Position numbers and translations under genes: made by a program | The notes under the pieces: model-generated | What the model was told of the DNA's origin: nothing | The model's input: only the letters and a program-made list of their open reading frames with translations | Database searches by the model: none | Shown here: piece after piece, positions 33,612 to 42,151 of the stretch | How the letters are laid out: every line of letters starts with the position of its first letter | Position numbering within the stretch: position 1 is the stretch's first letter | Assembly (NCBI RefSeq): GCF_014297275.1 | Contig: NZ_JACOQK010000001.1 | Coordinates: 496,001-560,000 of the forward strand | Source: Clostridium facile | GTDB taxonomy: Bacteria; Bacillota; Clostridia; Oscillospirales; Ruminococcaceae | Reading direction: 5' to 3' | Length of the DNA: 64,000 nucleotides

Positions 33612-35003
33612 TTATTTTGTTGTCTCTACTTTTTCTTCGGATTCAGTTTCCTGTTCTGATTCTGCGGCTATTTCCTCTTTTTTCTGTTTATTCCCCATAT
33701 GTTCTGGCAGAACAAGGTTCAAAATCAATGCTACCACAAAGGCGATGGCAACACAGTTGCTCTGCAGCAGTTCCTGCACCATTTCTGGGAAGATACTAAA
33801 CAACCCATTAACCTGAGTAAATCCAATTCCGATGCTTAAAGACAATACTACAATCATGGTGTTTTTTTCGGTCAATCCGGCGCGGATAATCATCTGGATA
33901 CCGCTGACCACAATCGAGCCAAACATCATAATGGTACAGCCACCCAATACCGCTTCTGGCAATGTGGCAAACAGGCCTCCCACCACAGGGAACAGACCAC
34001 ATAAAATCATAATTAGGGCACCCATCATAATGGTAAAACGGTTTACCACCTTTGTCATGGCAACCAGCCCCACGTTTTGACTGAAAGAAGTAATTGGCAT
34101 ACCACCAAATAAGCCGGATACCGAGCTCAAAAAGCCATCACATGCCAAACCGCCGCTGAATTCCTTATCGGTAGCGTCACGTTTTAATGCGGAGATGGAC
34201 AGGGCGGAGATATCCCCAATAGTTTCAGTCGCGGATACCAAAAAGATAACGGTTACCGCAATAATGGCGCTGATGTTAAACTCTGGCATAAATGGAAGGA
34301 TGCGTGGGACAGAAATAATTTGTGTGTCAGCCAAAGCGGAAAAATCCACCTTGTCCATAAAAATCGCCAATACATAACCTACAACTAAGCCGAATAAAAC
34401 CGATAGTTGTTTGAAAAAGGATTTGGCGAAAATATTAAATAAGATACAGCTTATCAGTGTAACAGTACCTAAAATCAGGTTTTGAGCGGAACCAAAATCG
34501 GCGGCGCCAGAACCTCCACCAAACGAAGTTGCGCCTACACTCAGCAAAGAAAATCCAATCGTGGTGACAACACAGGCAGATACCACTGGAGTAATGATTC
34601 TCCTCCAATATTTCGCGAACAGCCCCAATGTCCCTTCAATGATACCGCCAACAATAGTGCAGCCCACTGCCGCAGCATAGCCGTAAGTAACCGTTACATA
34701 ACTGAGGATTGTTACAAATGTAAAACTGATCCCCATCACAATCGGCAACTTAGCGCCTACTTTCCAAAGCGGGTAAAGCTGGACTAAAGTGCCAAGCCCG
34801 GCAATAAACATTACATTTTGGATCAGCATTGCTTTTTGGTCGGCAGTAAGGTTGCCAACCCCTGCTACAATCATAATGGGAGCGATGTTCGCAACAAACA
34901 TTGCTAAAACATGCTGTAATCCAAACGGAATCGCCTTTAACAAAGGCACACGTCCGTCTAAACAATAGATGTTTTGGGTCGATGCATCATTACTTTTTTT
35001 CAT
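33612..35003 (-). CDS. NCS2-family nucleobase:cation symporter, probably xanthine
   Basis: A 463-residue membrane transporter with about 12 to 14 hydrophobic segments. It has the nucleobase-ascorbate transporter signatures: FGLQHVLAMFVANIAPIMIV at the N-terminus, SATETIGDISALS near 259, and GGMPITSFSQNVGLVAMTKV near 299 containing the QNxG motif. The charged C-terminal tail (KQKKEEIAAESEQETESEEK) is cytoplasmic. It is divergent from xpt, which favours xanthine or a related purine over uracil as the substrate. AAGGAG precedes the ATG. Confidence 0.88.
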   Translation of the reverse strand: MKKSNDASTQNIYCLDGRVPLLKAIPFGLQHVLAMFVANIAPIMIVAGVGNLTADQKAMLIQNVMFIAGLGTLVQLYPLWKVGAKLPIVMGISFTFVTILSYVTVTYGYAAAVGCTIVGGIIEGTLGLFAKYWRRIITPVVSACVVTTIGFSLLSVGATSFGGGSGAADFGSAQNLILGTVTLISCILFNIFAKSFFKQLSVLFGLVVGYVLAIFMDKVDFSALADTQIISVPRILPFMPEFNISAIIAVTVIFLVSATETIGDISALSISALKRDATDKEFSGGLACDGFLSSVSGLFGGMPITSFSQNVGLVAMTKVVNRFTIMMGALIMILCGLFPVVGGLFATLPEAVLGGCTIMMFGSIVVSGIQMIIRAGLTEKNTMIVVLSLSIGIGFTQVNGLFSIFPEMVQELLQSNCVAIAFVVALILNLVLPEHMGNKQKKEEIAAESEQETESEEKVETTK

Positions 35004-35223
35004 ACATAACTCCTTAATATCATTTTAATAATTTCATTATACTGGCAAAATAAAAAAACGACAAGGGGATTTGCTCAAATTATTGAGAAAATATGTGTTT
35101 TATGTTGTGTTTTGATGAAAAAAGTGTTACAATACAGAATAATTATGATAAATAGCCAGTTTTTGATTGCTATGATTTTAGAAAGGAGTAAATCGTCTGG
35201 CCAGACAGGCGATATGTGGTATT

Positions 35224-35796
35224 ATGGAACTGTTAAAACAGCGAATTCTAAAAGATGGAAAATTAAAAGAGGGTAATATTCTAAAAGTAGATAGTTTTTT
35301 AAACCATCAAATGGATATTGTATTGATGCAAGAAATTGGAAAGGAATTCCGCCGTTTGTTTCCAGACACTTCCATCAATAAAATTTTAACCATCGAGGCA
35401 TCTGGAATTGGAATCGCAGCAATCGCTGCCCAATATTTTGGGAATGTACCAGTGGTGTTCGCGAAAAAAAGCAAATCCAAAAACTTGGATGGTGCTTTGT
35501 TGACCACAAAAGTCATGTCGTTTACCAAAGGGATTGAGTTTGACGTACAGGTAGAAGCTAAGTTTTTAACAGAACAGGACCACGTTTTGGTCATTGATGA
35601 TTTCCTCGCCCGAGGGGAAGCTTTAAAGGGGTTGATTAAGATTATTGAACAATCTGGAGCAACCCTTGCTGGATGTGGGATTGTCATTGAAAAAGGATTC
35701 CAGGATGGTGGAAAAATCATCCGGGAGATGGGGGTACATTTGGAATCCTTGGCGATTATTGACCATATTGACAATAACCAGATTTCTTTCCGTTAA
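35224..35796 (+). CDS. xpt: Xanthine phosphoribosyltransferase
   Basis: A 190-residue purine-salvage enzyme converting xanthine and PRPP to XMP. MELLKQRILKDGKL at the start and KVDSFLNHQMDIVLMQEIG match Xpt. VLVIDDFLARGEALKGL near 120-136 is the PRPP-binding motif. The start is placed by homology at ATG 35224. The nearest good ribosome site (AAAGGAG at 35182-35188) is over 30 bases upstream, separated by a hairpin. No guanine riboswitch consensus is visible in the leader. Confidence 0.94.
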   Translation: MELLKQRILKDGKLKEGNILKVDSFLNHQMDIVLMQEIGKEFRRLFPDTSINKILTIEASGIGIAAIAAQYFGNVPVVFAKKSKSKNLDGALLTTKVMSFTKGIEFDVQVEAKFLTEQDHVLVIDDFLARGEALKGLIKIIEQSGATLAGCGIVIEKGFQDGGKIIREMGVHLESLAIIDHIDNNQISFR

Positions 35797-35810
35797 TTGT
35801 TGAGATGAAA

Positions 35811-35850
35811 AAAGCCTTTTGCCAGAACGTAAAAGTTGGCAAAAGGCTTT
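35811..35850 (+). terminator. Terminator of xpt
   Basis: A perfect 14-bp stem AAAGCCTTTTGCCA/TGGCAAAAGGCTTT begins 15 bases after the stop. The T tract is short. Confidence 0.85.
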
Positions 35851-35856
35851 CCTGAT

Positions 35857-36680
35857 TTTTGGTAAATTGGGGCAAATAAAATGGTAAAAGCATAGGGAAA
35901 CTGAACTGTAGTTTCATGGGATATCTAGGGAGGAAGCCCAGGATGAACCTCCAAAGAAAGGGAAAATCCTGAACGAATCGTAACGTGAGGGTTACAAAGG
36001 ATAACATTATTTCCAAAGAAGATTACAAACTTTTTACAAATCATTTCAATCTCCTCTATCATATTGTTTTTCTTGGAGAAGCTACTATAATTAAATTAAA
36101 AATTGACATGTCAACCAAAAATCCGACAGAAGGTGATAACATCAAAGTTAGGGTAATGAGCAAATTTTGATATCGTTCAGTTTAACAATTGTTTTAATCA
36201 AACCGGTGAATGCTATAAAGTATAAAAAGTGGTTTCAATAGTATTGTTTTTTTGAAAAATAGGGTGATGATAGAATTGACAGATGGTAAAAATCAATTTA
36301 TAATAGTTTCATATTATTTTTCGACAAATACAGGGCCTTAAATTAAGTGAAAACGCTGAAAAAAAGATAAATTCATCAAAATATATTCGGTTTATTTTGT
36401 CACAATTTATAATATTTTATGAGATTCACAAATTAGTCATATTATTTTTATTGGTATTTAGGCTTATATGTGTTAAAATAATAAAGATTTATTTTGCTAT
36501 TATTTGATATGTGGCTGCACAAAATATAACGTATTTTTCATTTCAGTTTACTCCAATAAAAAATGAAATTTCGTTAAAAAAGGAAATGTTTATTGTAGCT
36601 CCTGTTGTGTTTTAAGATAAACAGAACCGCTAAAATATACTTTTTCATGCTTTATTTTAATTGATAATTGATTTGCAATC
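35857..36680. other. Very AT-rich gene-free stretch
   Basis: About 820 bases with no supported ORF on either strand. The portion 36180-36660 is especially AT-rich. It ends in a free-standing terminator at 36681, so it may contain an uncharacterised small RNA. No known RNA motif was recognised. Confidence 0.45.
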
Positions 36681-36704
36681 AAGACCCTATGTGGGTCTTT
36701 TTTT
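36681..36704 (+). terminator. Free-standing intrinsic terminator
   Basis: AAGACCC/GGGTCTT forms a 7-bp stem with loop TATGT, followed by a run of T residues. No coding sequence lies upstream for over 800 bases on this strand. Confidence 0.8.
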
Positions 36705-36852
36705 GTTGCTTTTTCTGTGAACGAAAAAGTATTACTATTCATATCTTGAAAATACAGAAGAATAAAATTTTCTATTTGCCTAGTTTTGGGCTTTTTTATG
36801 TTATAGTGGAATAGGGAAAATAGAATTACTGTAGATGAAAGGATTCAGTATT

Positions 36853-37641
36853 GTGAAACAGAAAAAAGCTTCGTCTAAAAAAAATTTGATCTTTATTTGT
36901 ATCATTGTTGTCTGTCTTGTGGCAATTTTTATTTTATATCGGCAATCACAAAAACAGGAAGAAAATACGAGTTCTGTCGATTTAAGCGGCATTACATCAG
37001 GTGACCTTTCCTCCGCTCAAAATGAGGTGGATTCTTCTTTATCATCTGAACAATCGTCCGAACCTCCTGTCAGCTCTGGGGTTTCCGACCAGCTGACAGT
37101 GAGCAAAGAGGATCTAAAAAAATATTTTAAAAATTCGGTGGTTGCGGGGGATTCCATTACCGAGGCTTTAGAGCTTTATAATTACCTTCCAGCAAATAAT
37201 GTCGTATATAAGCGGGGTGTGAGTGTTGAAACTGCCCAAGAATTATTTGATACTGCCGTTGGTCTAAGTCCGGAAAACCTGTTTTTGGCGTTTGGTATGA
37301 ACGACCTGACTTATTGTAGGGGAGACGCTCAAAAATTTGTAACAGCGTATGAGGAACAGATTAAAAGTATTCAGCAGCGGCTGCCAAATACCAAAATCTA
37401 TATCAACTCTATCCTTCCGATCAACCAAACCGCGATTGATAAACAGCCGTTGTATGGGAAATACCCTGAGTTCAACCAAGCACTGCAGGAGATGTGTTCC
37501 CGATTGGGGTTGGTGTTTGTTGATAACAACTCTTTGATAGAAGCCCATCCAGAATTTTATGAATCCGATGGTATTCATGTAAACGCGAATTATTACCCAT
37601 TGTGGCTACAGCATATGGCAAGAGAGGCTGGATGGATATGA
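36853..37641 (+). CDS. Membrane-anchored SGNH/GDSL hydrolase
   Basis: A 262-residue protein from GTG 36853; this start has GAAAGGA at the right distance, whereas the ATG 18 bases upstream has none. A membrane helix (about residues 12-33) is followed by a Ser-rich linker and an extracellular SGNH domain. Block I is VVAGDSITEAL with the nucleophile Ser; GMNDLTY contains the oxyanion Asn; DGIHVN carries the catalytic Asp and His. It is probably an O-acetylesterase or O-acetyltransferase domain acting on a glycan. It overlaps the next gene by ATGA, within a four-gene operon. Confidence 0.88.
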   Translation: MKQKKASSKKNLIFICIIVVCLVAIFILYRQSQKQEENTSSVDLSGITSGDLSSAQNEVDSSLSSEQSSEPPVSSGVSDQLTVSKEDLKKYFKNSVVAGDSITEALELYNYLPANNVVYKRGVSVETAQELFDTAVGLSPENLFLAFGMNDLTYCRGDAQKFVTAYEEQIKSIQQRLPNTKIYINSILPINQTAIDKQPLYGKYPEFNQALQEMCSRLGLVFVDNNSLIEAHPEFYESDGIHVNANYYPLWLQHMAREAGWI

Positions 37642-38105
37642 AATTAGCAAAGTTTCTTTGCGTTATCTGTTTAGCGGCTTTTTTGGTGGGAATTTGCTGG
37701 ACGGATAACTATGCGGATAAGCCGGTAGCAGAAATAGAGCAGGTGATGCTGCATAATGAAAAAGTATTTGAATTGACCAAAGGCACTGCCAATGATTTGC
37801 GCCGTTATTATGGTTTGAATGAGGAAGACTATGACGGCTGTATCTTATACCGTTCGATTTCCCCTATGGATGTGGATGAGCTGTTAATTGTAAAAATGAA
37901 AGACTCCAGTCAAAAGGAAACCCTGGAAACAGCGGTTGAGAACCGTTTGGAAACCCAAAAAAAGAGTTTTGAAGGCTACGGAGTGGAGCAAACAGCGCTG
38001 TTATCAGATGCGGTTTTTGAGTTTAAAGGGGATTATGCTTTTTTTGGCGTATCAGGGTCCGTGCAGGATTGGGAAAAAGAATTTTTATCCTCCATTCAAA
38101 ACTAA
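37638..38105 (+). CDS. DUF4358 family exported protein
   Basis: A 155-residue protein with an N-terminal hydrophobic segment acting as signal or anchor. The body fits DUF4358: LRRYYGLNEEDYDGCILYRS, MDVDELLIVKMKD and KKSFEGYGVEQTALLSDAV. The family is common beside MBOAT acyltransferase genes in Clostridia, but its function is unknown. It starts within the SGNH stop (ATGA) and is followed by the MBOAT gene after 21 bases. Confidence 0.87.
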   Translation: MKLAKFLCVICLAAFLVGICWTDNYADKPVAEIEQVMLHNEKVFELTKGTANDLRRYYGLNEEDYDGCILYRSISPMDVDELLIVKMKDSSQKETLETAVENRLETQKKSFEGYGVEQTALLSDAVFEFKGDYAFFGVSGSVQDWEKEFLSSIQN

Positions 38106-38126
38106 AGGATTAGAAAGGGTTTTACA

Positions 38127-39527
38127 ATGGTCTTTAGCAGTATTTTCTTCTTGTTTTGTTTCCTTCCCATTGTATTAATTGTATATTTTATCGTCCCTAA
38201 GCGATGGAAAAACCTTGTGCTACTGTTGTTCAGCCTGTTTTTTTACGCTTGGGGCGAACCTGTTTATGTGATTTTAATGCTGCTATCCATCCTATTTAAC
38301 TATGTAATGGGGTTGGATATTGCCCAGCGCAATGCTGCCCACCGGCCAAAAAAGGCAAAGGCCAGCTTGATCTTTACGGTAGTTGTAAATCTGTTTTTAC
38401 TGGGCTTTTTTAAATACGCTGGTTTCCTGATTGGCACAATTAACGATTTGTTTGTGGTAAACCTTCCTTACAAAGAACTCGCCTTGCCAATTGGTATCTC
38501 CTTTTATACCTTCCAAACTTTATCTTATATCTTTGATGTATACTGGAAAAAAGTAGAGGTACAGCGCAATTTTATTCATTTTAGTTTGTATGTGACCATG
38601 TTCCCACAGCTGATTGCTGGGCCAATTGTCAAATATACCGATATTTCAGTCCAATTGGAGAATCGCCATGTTACTCTGACCAAACTGGGACTTGGGGCAG
38701 AATTTTTTATTAAAGGGCTTGCCAAAAAAGTATTACTTGCTAACAATTTAGGGCAGGTTTATACTTATGTACAGGGATTGGAGCCAGGCTCCGCTTCTAT
38801 TTTAACAACCTGGCTTGGTATTATTGCGTATACCTTCCAGATTTATTTTGATTTTAGCGGTTATTCCGATATGGCGATTGGTCTGGGGGAAATGTTTGGA
38901 TTCCAGTTTATGAAAAATTTCCACTACCCTTATGTGTCTAAGAGTATTACTGAGTTCTGGCGCCGTTGGCATATTTCCTTGAGCTCTTGGTTCCGGGATT
39001 ATGTGTACATCCCCCTTGGCGGGAACCGGGTAAGCGTCCCAAGGCATATTTGCAACCTTTTGATTGTTTGGGGATTGACCGGATTGTGGCACGGAGCGAG
39101 CTGGAACTTTGTTGTGTGGGGGCTGTATTATGGCGTCCTGTTAATTTTAGAAAAATATGTGTTTGTGGAACTAATTCAGCGGATGCCAACATGGTTGAAC
39201 TGGCTGTGTACGATTCTCCTTGTCATGATAGGATGGGTCTTTTTCAGCAATACCTCTATGGCGGACGCATGGAGCTACCTGCAAAATATGTTTGATTTTT
39301 TCCATCACGCACTATGGGACAGCACAGGGCTATACTTGCTCCAAAGCAATTTTATCTTAATGGTAATCGCTGCCCTGGTATGTGGTCCAGGCATTTACCG
39401 TGTGTTCAAGCACTGGATGCAAAAAAGGCCATGGTTGGCGGTTGTGATAAATGTGGTGTTATGCCTGGCATGTGTAGCCTATTTGGTTTACGATACGTAT
39501 AACCCATTTTTGTATTTTCGATTTTAA
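38127..39527 (+). CDS. MBOAT family membrane O-acyltransferase (AlgI-like)
   Basis: A 466-residue polytopic protein. MVFSSIFFLFCFLPIVLIVY and LFFYAWGEP are the usual N-terminus of AlgI-like proteins. SITEFWRRWHISLSSWFRDY and GLWHGASWNFVVWG contain the conserved histidines of the acyl-transfer channel. It moves acyl groups, usually acetyl, across the membrane for transfer to extracellular polysaccharide. Neighbouring SGNH and DHHW proteins are the expected external transfer partners. Confidence 0.94.
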   Translation: MVFSSIFFLFCFLPIVLIVYFIVPKRWKNLVLLLFSLFFYAWGEPVYVILMLLSILFNYVMGLDIAQRNAAHRPKKAKASLIFTVVVNLFLLGFFKYAGFLIGTINDLFVVNLPYKELALPIGISFYTFQTLSYIFDVYWKKVEVQRNFIHFSLYVTMFPQLIAGPIVKYTDISVQLENRHVTLTKLGLGAEFFIKGLAKKVLLANNLGQVYTYVQGLEPGSASILTTWLGIIAYTFQIYFDFSGYSDMAIGLGEMFGFQFMKNFHYPYVSKSITEFWRRWHISLSSWFRDYVYIPLGGNRVSVPRHICNLLIVWGLTGLWHGASWNFVVWGLYYGVLLILEKYVFVELIQRMPTWLNWLCTILLVMIGWVFFSNTSMADAWSYLQNMFDFFHHALWDSTGLYLLQSNFILMVIAALVCGPGIYRVFKHWMQKRPWLAVVINVVLCLACVAYLVYDTYNPFLYFRF

Positions 39528-39541
39528 GAAGGGGACAGTCG

Positions 39542-40696
39542 ATGAAAAAGTATAAATCCAATCCAATCCTTCGTTTTGTACGTATTATGGTGCCGGTTTT
39601 TTTCATTGGTTTGTTCTTTTTGTTTGGAGCGAACCTGATTCAGAAAGACCAGAGTTTTTCGGAACAAGAAAACCGTATGCTGGCAACCAGGCCGGCTTTA
39701 TCTCTAGACAAGCTGGAGGATGGCAGGTTTAGCACCGAATACGAAACTTATGTAAACGACCAGTTTGTATTCCGTAATTTTTGGGTTCGGCTAAAATCCC
39801 AAATTGATGTGTGGTTGGGAAAAAGGGAATCCAATGGGGTTTATTTAGGGAAAGATGATTATTTAATCCAGCAGTTTACCAAGCCGGATGAGGAAAACTT
39901 GGACCAGACAATCGAGGAACTGCAGCGTTTTTCCAGAAGGTATCCGGAATTGAAGCAGTATGCTTTGATTGCCCCGACGGCGGAGAATATTTATCAGGAT
40001 AAATTGCCAAACAACGCCCCTGTCATTGACCAGAATCCCTATCTAGACCAGTTGAAAGGGGCGCTTTCTACCAGTTCAATCCAGACAATTGACATCCGGG
40101 ATGCGTTCCTCACTTCCACAGAGGACCTTTATTACCATACCGACCATCACTGGACAACGGATGGAGCCTATGTGGCATTTCAAGCAGCGGCTCCAACCAT
40201 GGGGATTGATACATCTTCCATGACCTACACCCAATCCGTTGTCAGCAATGATTTTCAGGGTACGTTGAGTTCTACCAGCGGATTTTTGCCTGATAAACGG
40301 GATAAAATTGAAGTTTACCAGCCAAGTACTCAACCGACTTATGTGGTAAACTATGTGGAGGAAGAGGAAAAAACAGCCAGCATTTATGATGCGGAAAAAC
40401 TGAAAACAAAAGATGCTTACGCTGTATTTTTAGGTGGGAACCATTCTGTAGTAGATATCCAAACCACGGTAAGGAATGGACGCAAGCTGTTGGTGTTAAA
40501 GGACTCCTACGCAAATAGCTTTGTACCATTTTTACTTCCCTATTATGAGGAGATTGTCATGGTAGATCCACGTTATTATTATGATACCATGGACGATATT
40601 ATCAGTTTGTATGAAATTAATGAGGTCTTATTCCTGTATAACGCGAACACCTTTTTCCAGGATACTTCGTTAAAAATGGTATTAAATCCACAATAA
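39542..40696 (+). CDS. DHHW family (AlgX/AlgJ-like) SGNH-type protein
   Basis: A 384-residue protein with one N-terminal membrane helix (about 10-30) and an external domain. YYHTDHHWTTDGAYVAFQ near 200 is the DHHW motif, and LVLKDSYANSFVPFLLPYYEE near 318-338 supplies the conserved Ser. These resemble AlgJ/AlgX enzymes that transfer acetyl groups to polysaccharides after MBOAT export. It is the last gene of the cassette, and a terminator follows. Confidence 0.9.
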   Translation: MKKYKSNPILRFVRIMVPVFFIGLFFLFGANLIQKDQSFSEQENRMLATRPALSLDKLEDGRFSTEYETYVNDQFVFRNFWVRLKSQIDVWLGKRESNGVYLGKDDYLIQQFTKPDEENLDQTIEELQRFSRRYPELKQYALIAPTAENIYQDKLPNNAPVIDQNPYLDQLKGALSTSSIQTIDIRDAFLTSTEDLYYHTDHHWTTDGAYVAFQAAAPTMGIDTSSMTYTQSVVSNDFQGTLSSTSGFLPDKRDKIEVYQPSTQPTYVVNYVEEEEKTASIYDAEKLKTKDAYAVFLGGNHSVVDIQTTVRNGRKLLVLKDSYANSFVPFLLPYYEEIVMVDPRYYYDTMDDIISLYEINEVLFLYNANTFFQDTSLKMVLNPQ

Positions 40697-40713
40697 ACAA
40701 TGTATTTTACAGC

Positions 40714-40757
40714 AAAACGGCTGGAATTCTATTTGGAAAAGAATTCCGGCCGTTTTT
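40714..40757 (+). terminator. Terminator of the O-acylation cassette
   Basis: AAAACGGCTGGAATTC pairs with GAATTCCGGCCGTTTT (one G-U pair) and is followed by T residues. Confidence 0.88.
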
Positions 40758-40764
40758 ATTGATT

Positions 40765-40935
40765 AGGAAAACCACCGGCTATGCCAGTGGAGGTGCCTCG
40801 TAAAAAAGCTTAGCTTCAAGTATCGAGCGAAGCGAGCTACTAACAAGCAATCTAGCAAGTTTATCAAGCTCGGAAAGAAGCATAAATGCCCTTCTAGGGC
40901 TTAATCAAGCCTCCGGCTTTGCCGGAGGTCATGAC
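40765..40935. mobile_element. IS200/IS605-like MITE (palindrome-ended, no transposase)
   Basis: About 170 bases bounded by two similar hairpins. On the left CCACCGGC-TAT-GCCAGTGG spans 40772-40790; on the right CCTCCGGC-TTT-GCCGGAGG spans 40910-40928. Subterminal imperfect palindromes without inverted terminal repeats are the ends recognised by IS200/IS605 transposases. The interior has further small palindromes (GAGCGAAGCGAGC, GCCCTTCTAGGGC) and no ORF. The right end abuts the stop codon of the AraC gene. No second copy was noticed in the window. Confidence 0.65.
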
Positions 40936-41981
40936 TGGACATTTTCTTTGGCTTGTTTTCGGTATTTTCCAGGCGCAACTCCATAACTAGTTTTAAAATG
41001 CCTGGAAAAATGGCTTAAGTCAAAAAAGCCGGATTCCTTGGCAACTTTATCCACAGGCCAGTCTGTCTCCTGCAATAATTTGCACGCGTATTGCAGGCGT
41101 AACTCATTAATGTGCTCCGAAAAACTGTGTTTTGTAAATGTCTTTATTTTTTTGCTCAAATAGGCTTCTGTATAATGGTATTTGAAAGAGAGGTCCTTTA
41201 AAGTGATGGTTTTAAAGTTTTCTTGTATTTCTGCTAGAATCGGGATAATATCCGAATCCACATTAGCATGAGTATCTACCGCTTTAATATCGTTTAGATG
41301 GGAACGAATCAACTGAATAAAAAACATATTTAAGTAGGAGATCATCAAACTGTTTTTTAAAGGCTTTTGATTCTGGTTTTCCTGATACATGGTTTCTAAT
41401 ATGCCTATGAGCGATTCATCTTGGCCGGTCTGGATGATAATTTGGTGTTCCACCCGTTCATTGTAAAGGGCACATCGCAGGAATTCAGAGATTATATTTT
41501 GTTCCTGAACGAGATCCGCCAATAGCTGGTCTAATACTTCCTTGCGAAATAAAATGTTAATCACAATGGTTTCATCATTTGTGACGCGGATATTATGAGA
41601 GGTATAAGGCGCCATAATTGCAATGTCCCCCGTATGAAGCGAATAAGAGGTTCCGCGGTAAATTTGCTGGCAGGTTCCAGATAGTACATAAATCATTTCA
41701 AAAAAATCATGGGAATGGTAATTATCCGGCATATACCTTGCATGGGAATGAACCAAAACGGATTTGTCTTTTAAAAACAATTGAGAAGATAGTTTTGAAC
41801 ACAAAGGATATTTATCAGAGAGCTTTTTTAAAAACGCAATGGAATCTGGGGTAAGCTGTTTGGGATGCTGCCTTAAATAATAAGCTTTTTTAAATTCTTT
41901 TTCAATTGGGCGGAGGGGCAAGCGTTCTTTCAAAAATGTATTTATTTTTATCACAACCTCTTTTATTTTAAAAAACACCAT
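40929..41981 (-). CDS. AraC family transcriptional regulator with cupin sensor domain
   Basis: A 350-residue regulator. The N-terminal cupin has HSHDFFEMIYVLSGTCQQIY and GDIAIMAPYTSHNIR near 95-135, typical of ligand sensing in sugar-responsive AraC proteins. The C-terminal 100 residues hold two helix-turn-helix units: LKDLSFKYHYTEAYLSKKIK and VDKVAKESGFFDLSHFSRHFK ending in GVAPGKYRK. It is divergent from the GH106-like glycosidase gene across 170 bases and is the obvious candidate regulator. No convincing ribosome site precedes the ATG at 41981, so the exact start is uncertain. Confidence 0.9.
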   Translation of the reverse strand: MVFFKIKEVVIKINTFLKERLPLRPIEKEFKKAYYLRQHPKQLTPDSIAFLKKLSDKYPLCSKLSSQLFLKDKSVLVHSHARYMPDNYHSHDFFEMIYVLSGTCQQIYRGTSYSLHTGDIAIMAPYTSHNIRVTNDETIVINILFRKEVLDQLLADLVQEQNIISEFLRCALYNERVEHQIIIQTGQDESLIGILETMYQENQNQKPLKNSLMISYLNMFFIQLIRSHLNDIKAVDTHANVDSDIIPILAEIQENFKTITLKDLSFKYHYTEAYLSKKIKTFTKHSFSEHINELRLQYACKLLQETDWPVDKVAKESGFFDLSHFSRHFKTSYGVAPGKYRKQAKENVQS

Positions 41982-42151
41982 AATATATTATATAATATCA
42001 ACAAAATAAATCAATATTATTTTGTTTAAAAATTGTTTTTGTACATAGTGAAACACAAAATTATACATAGACATCAATTGGTAAATCCATTACAATAAAA
42101 CCAAACAGCGCTGTAATAAAACTGAAACCCAAGGCAGAAATGGAGGAAAAA

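Noticed and set aside
35041..35223. Possible guanine/xanthine riboswitch before xpt
   Set aside because: The conserved purine-riboswitch core was looked for and not found; only a short hairpin next to the start is present.
40801..40870. Direct-repeat appearance suggesting a CRISPR remnant
   Set aside because: There is no regular repeat-spacer period; the short palindromes are better explained as the interior of a MITE.
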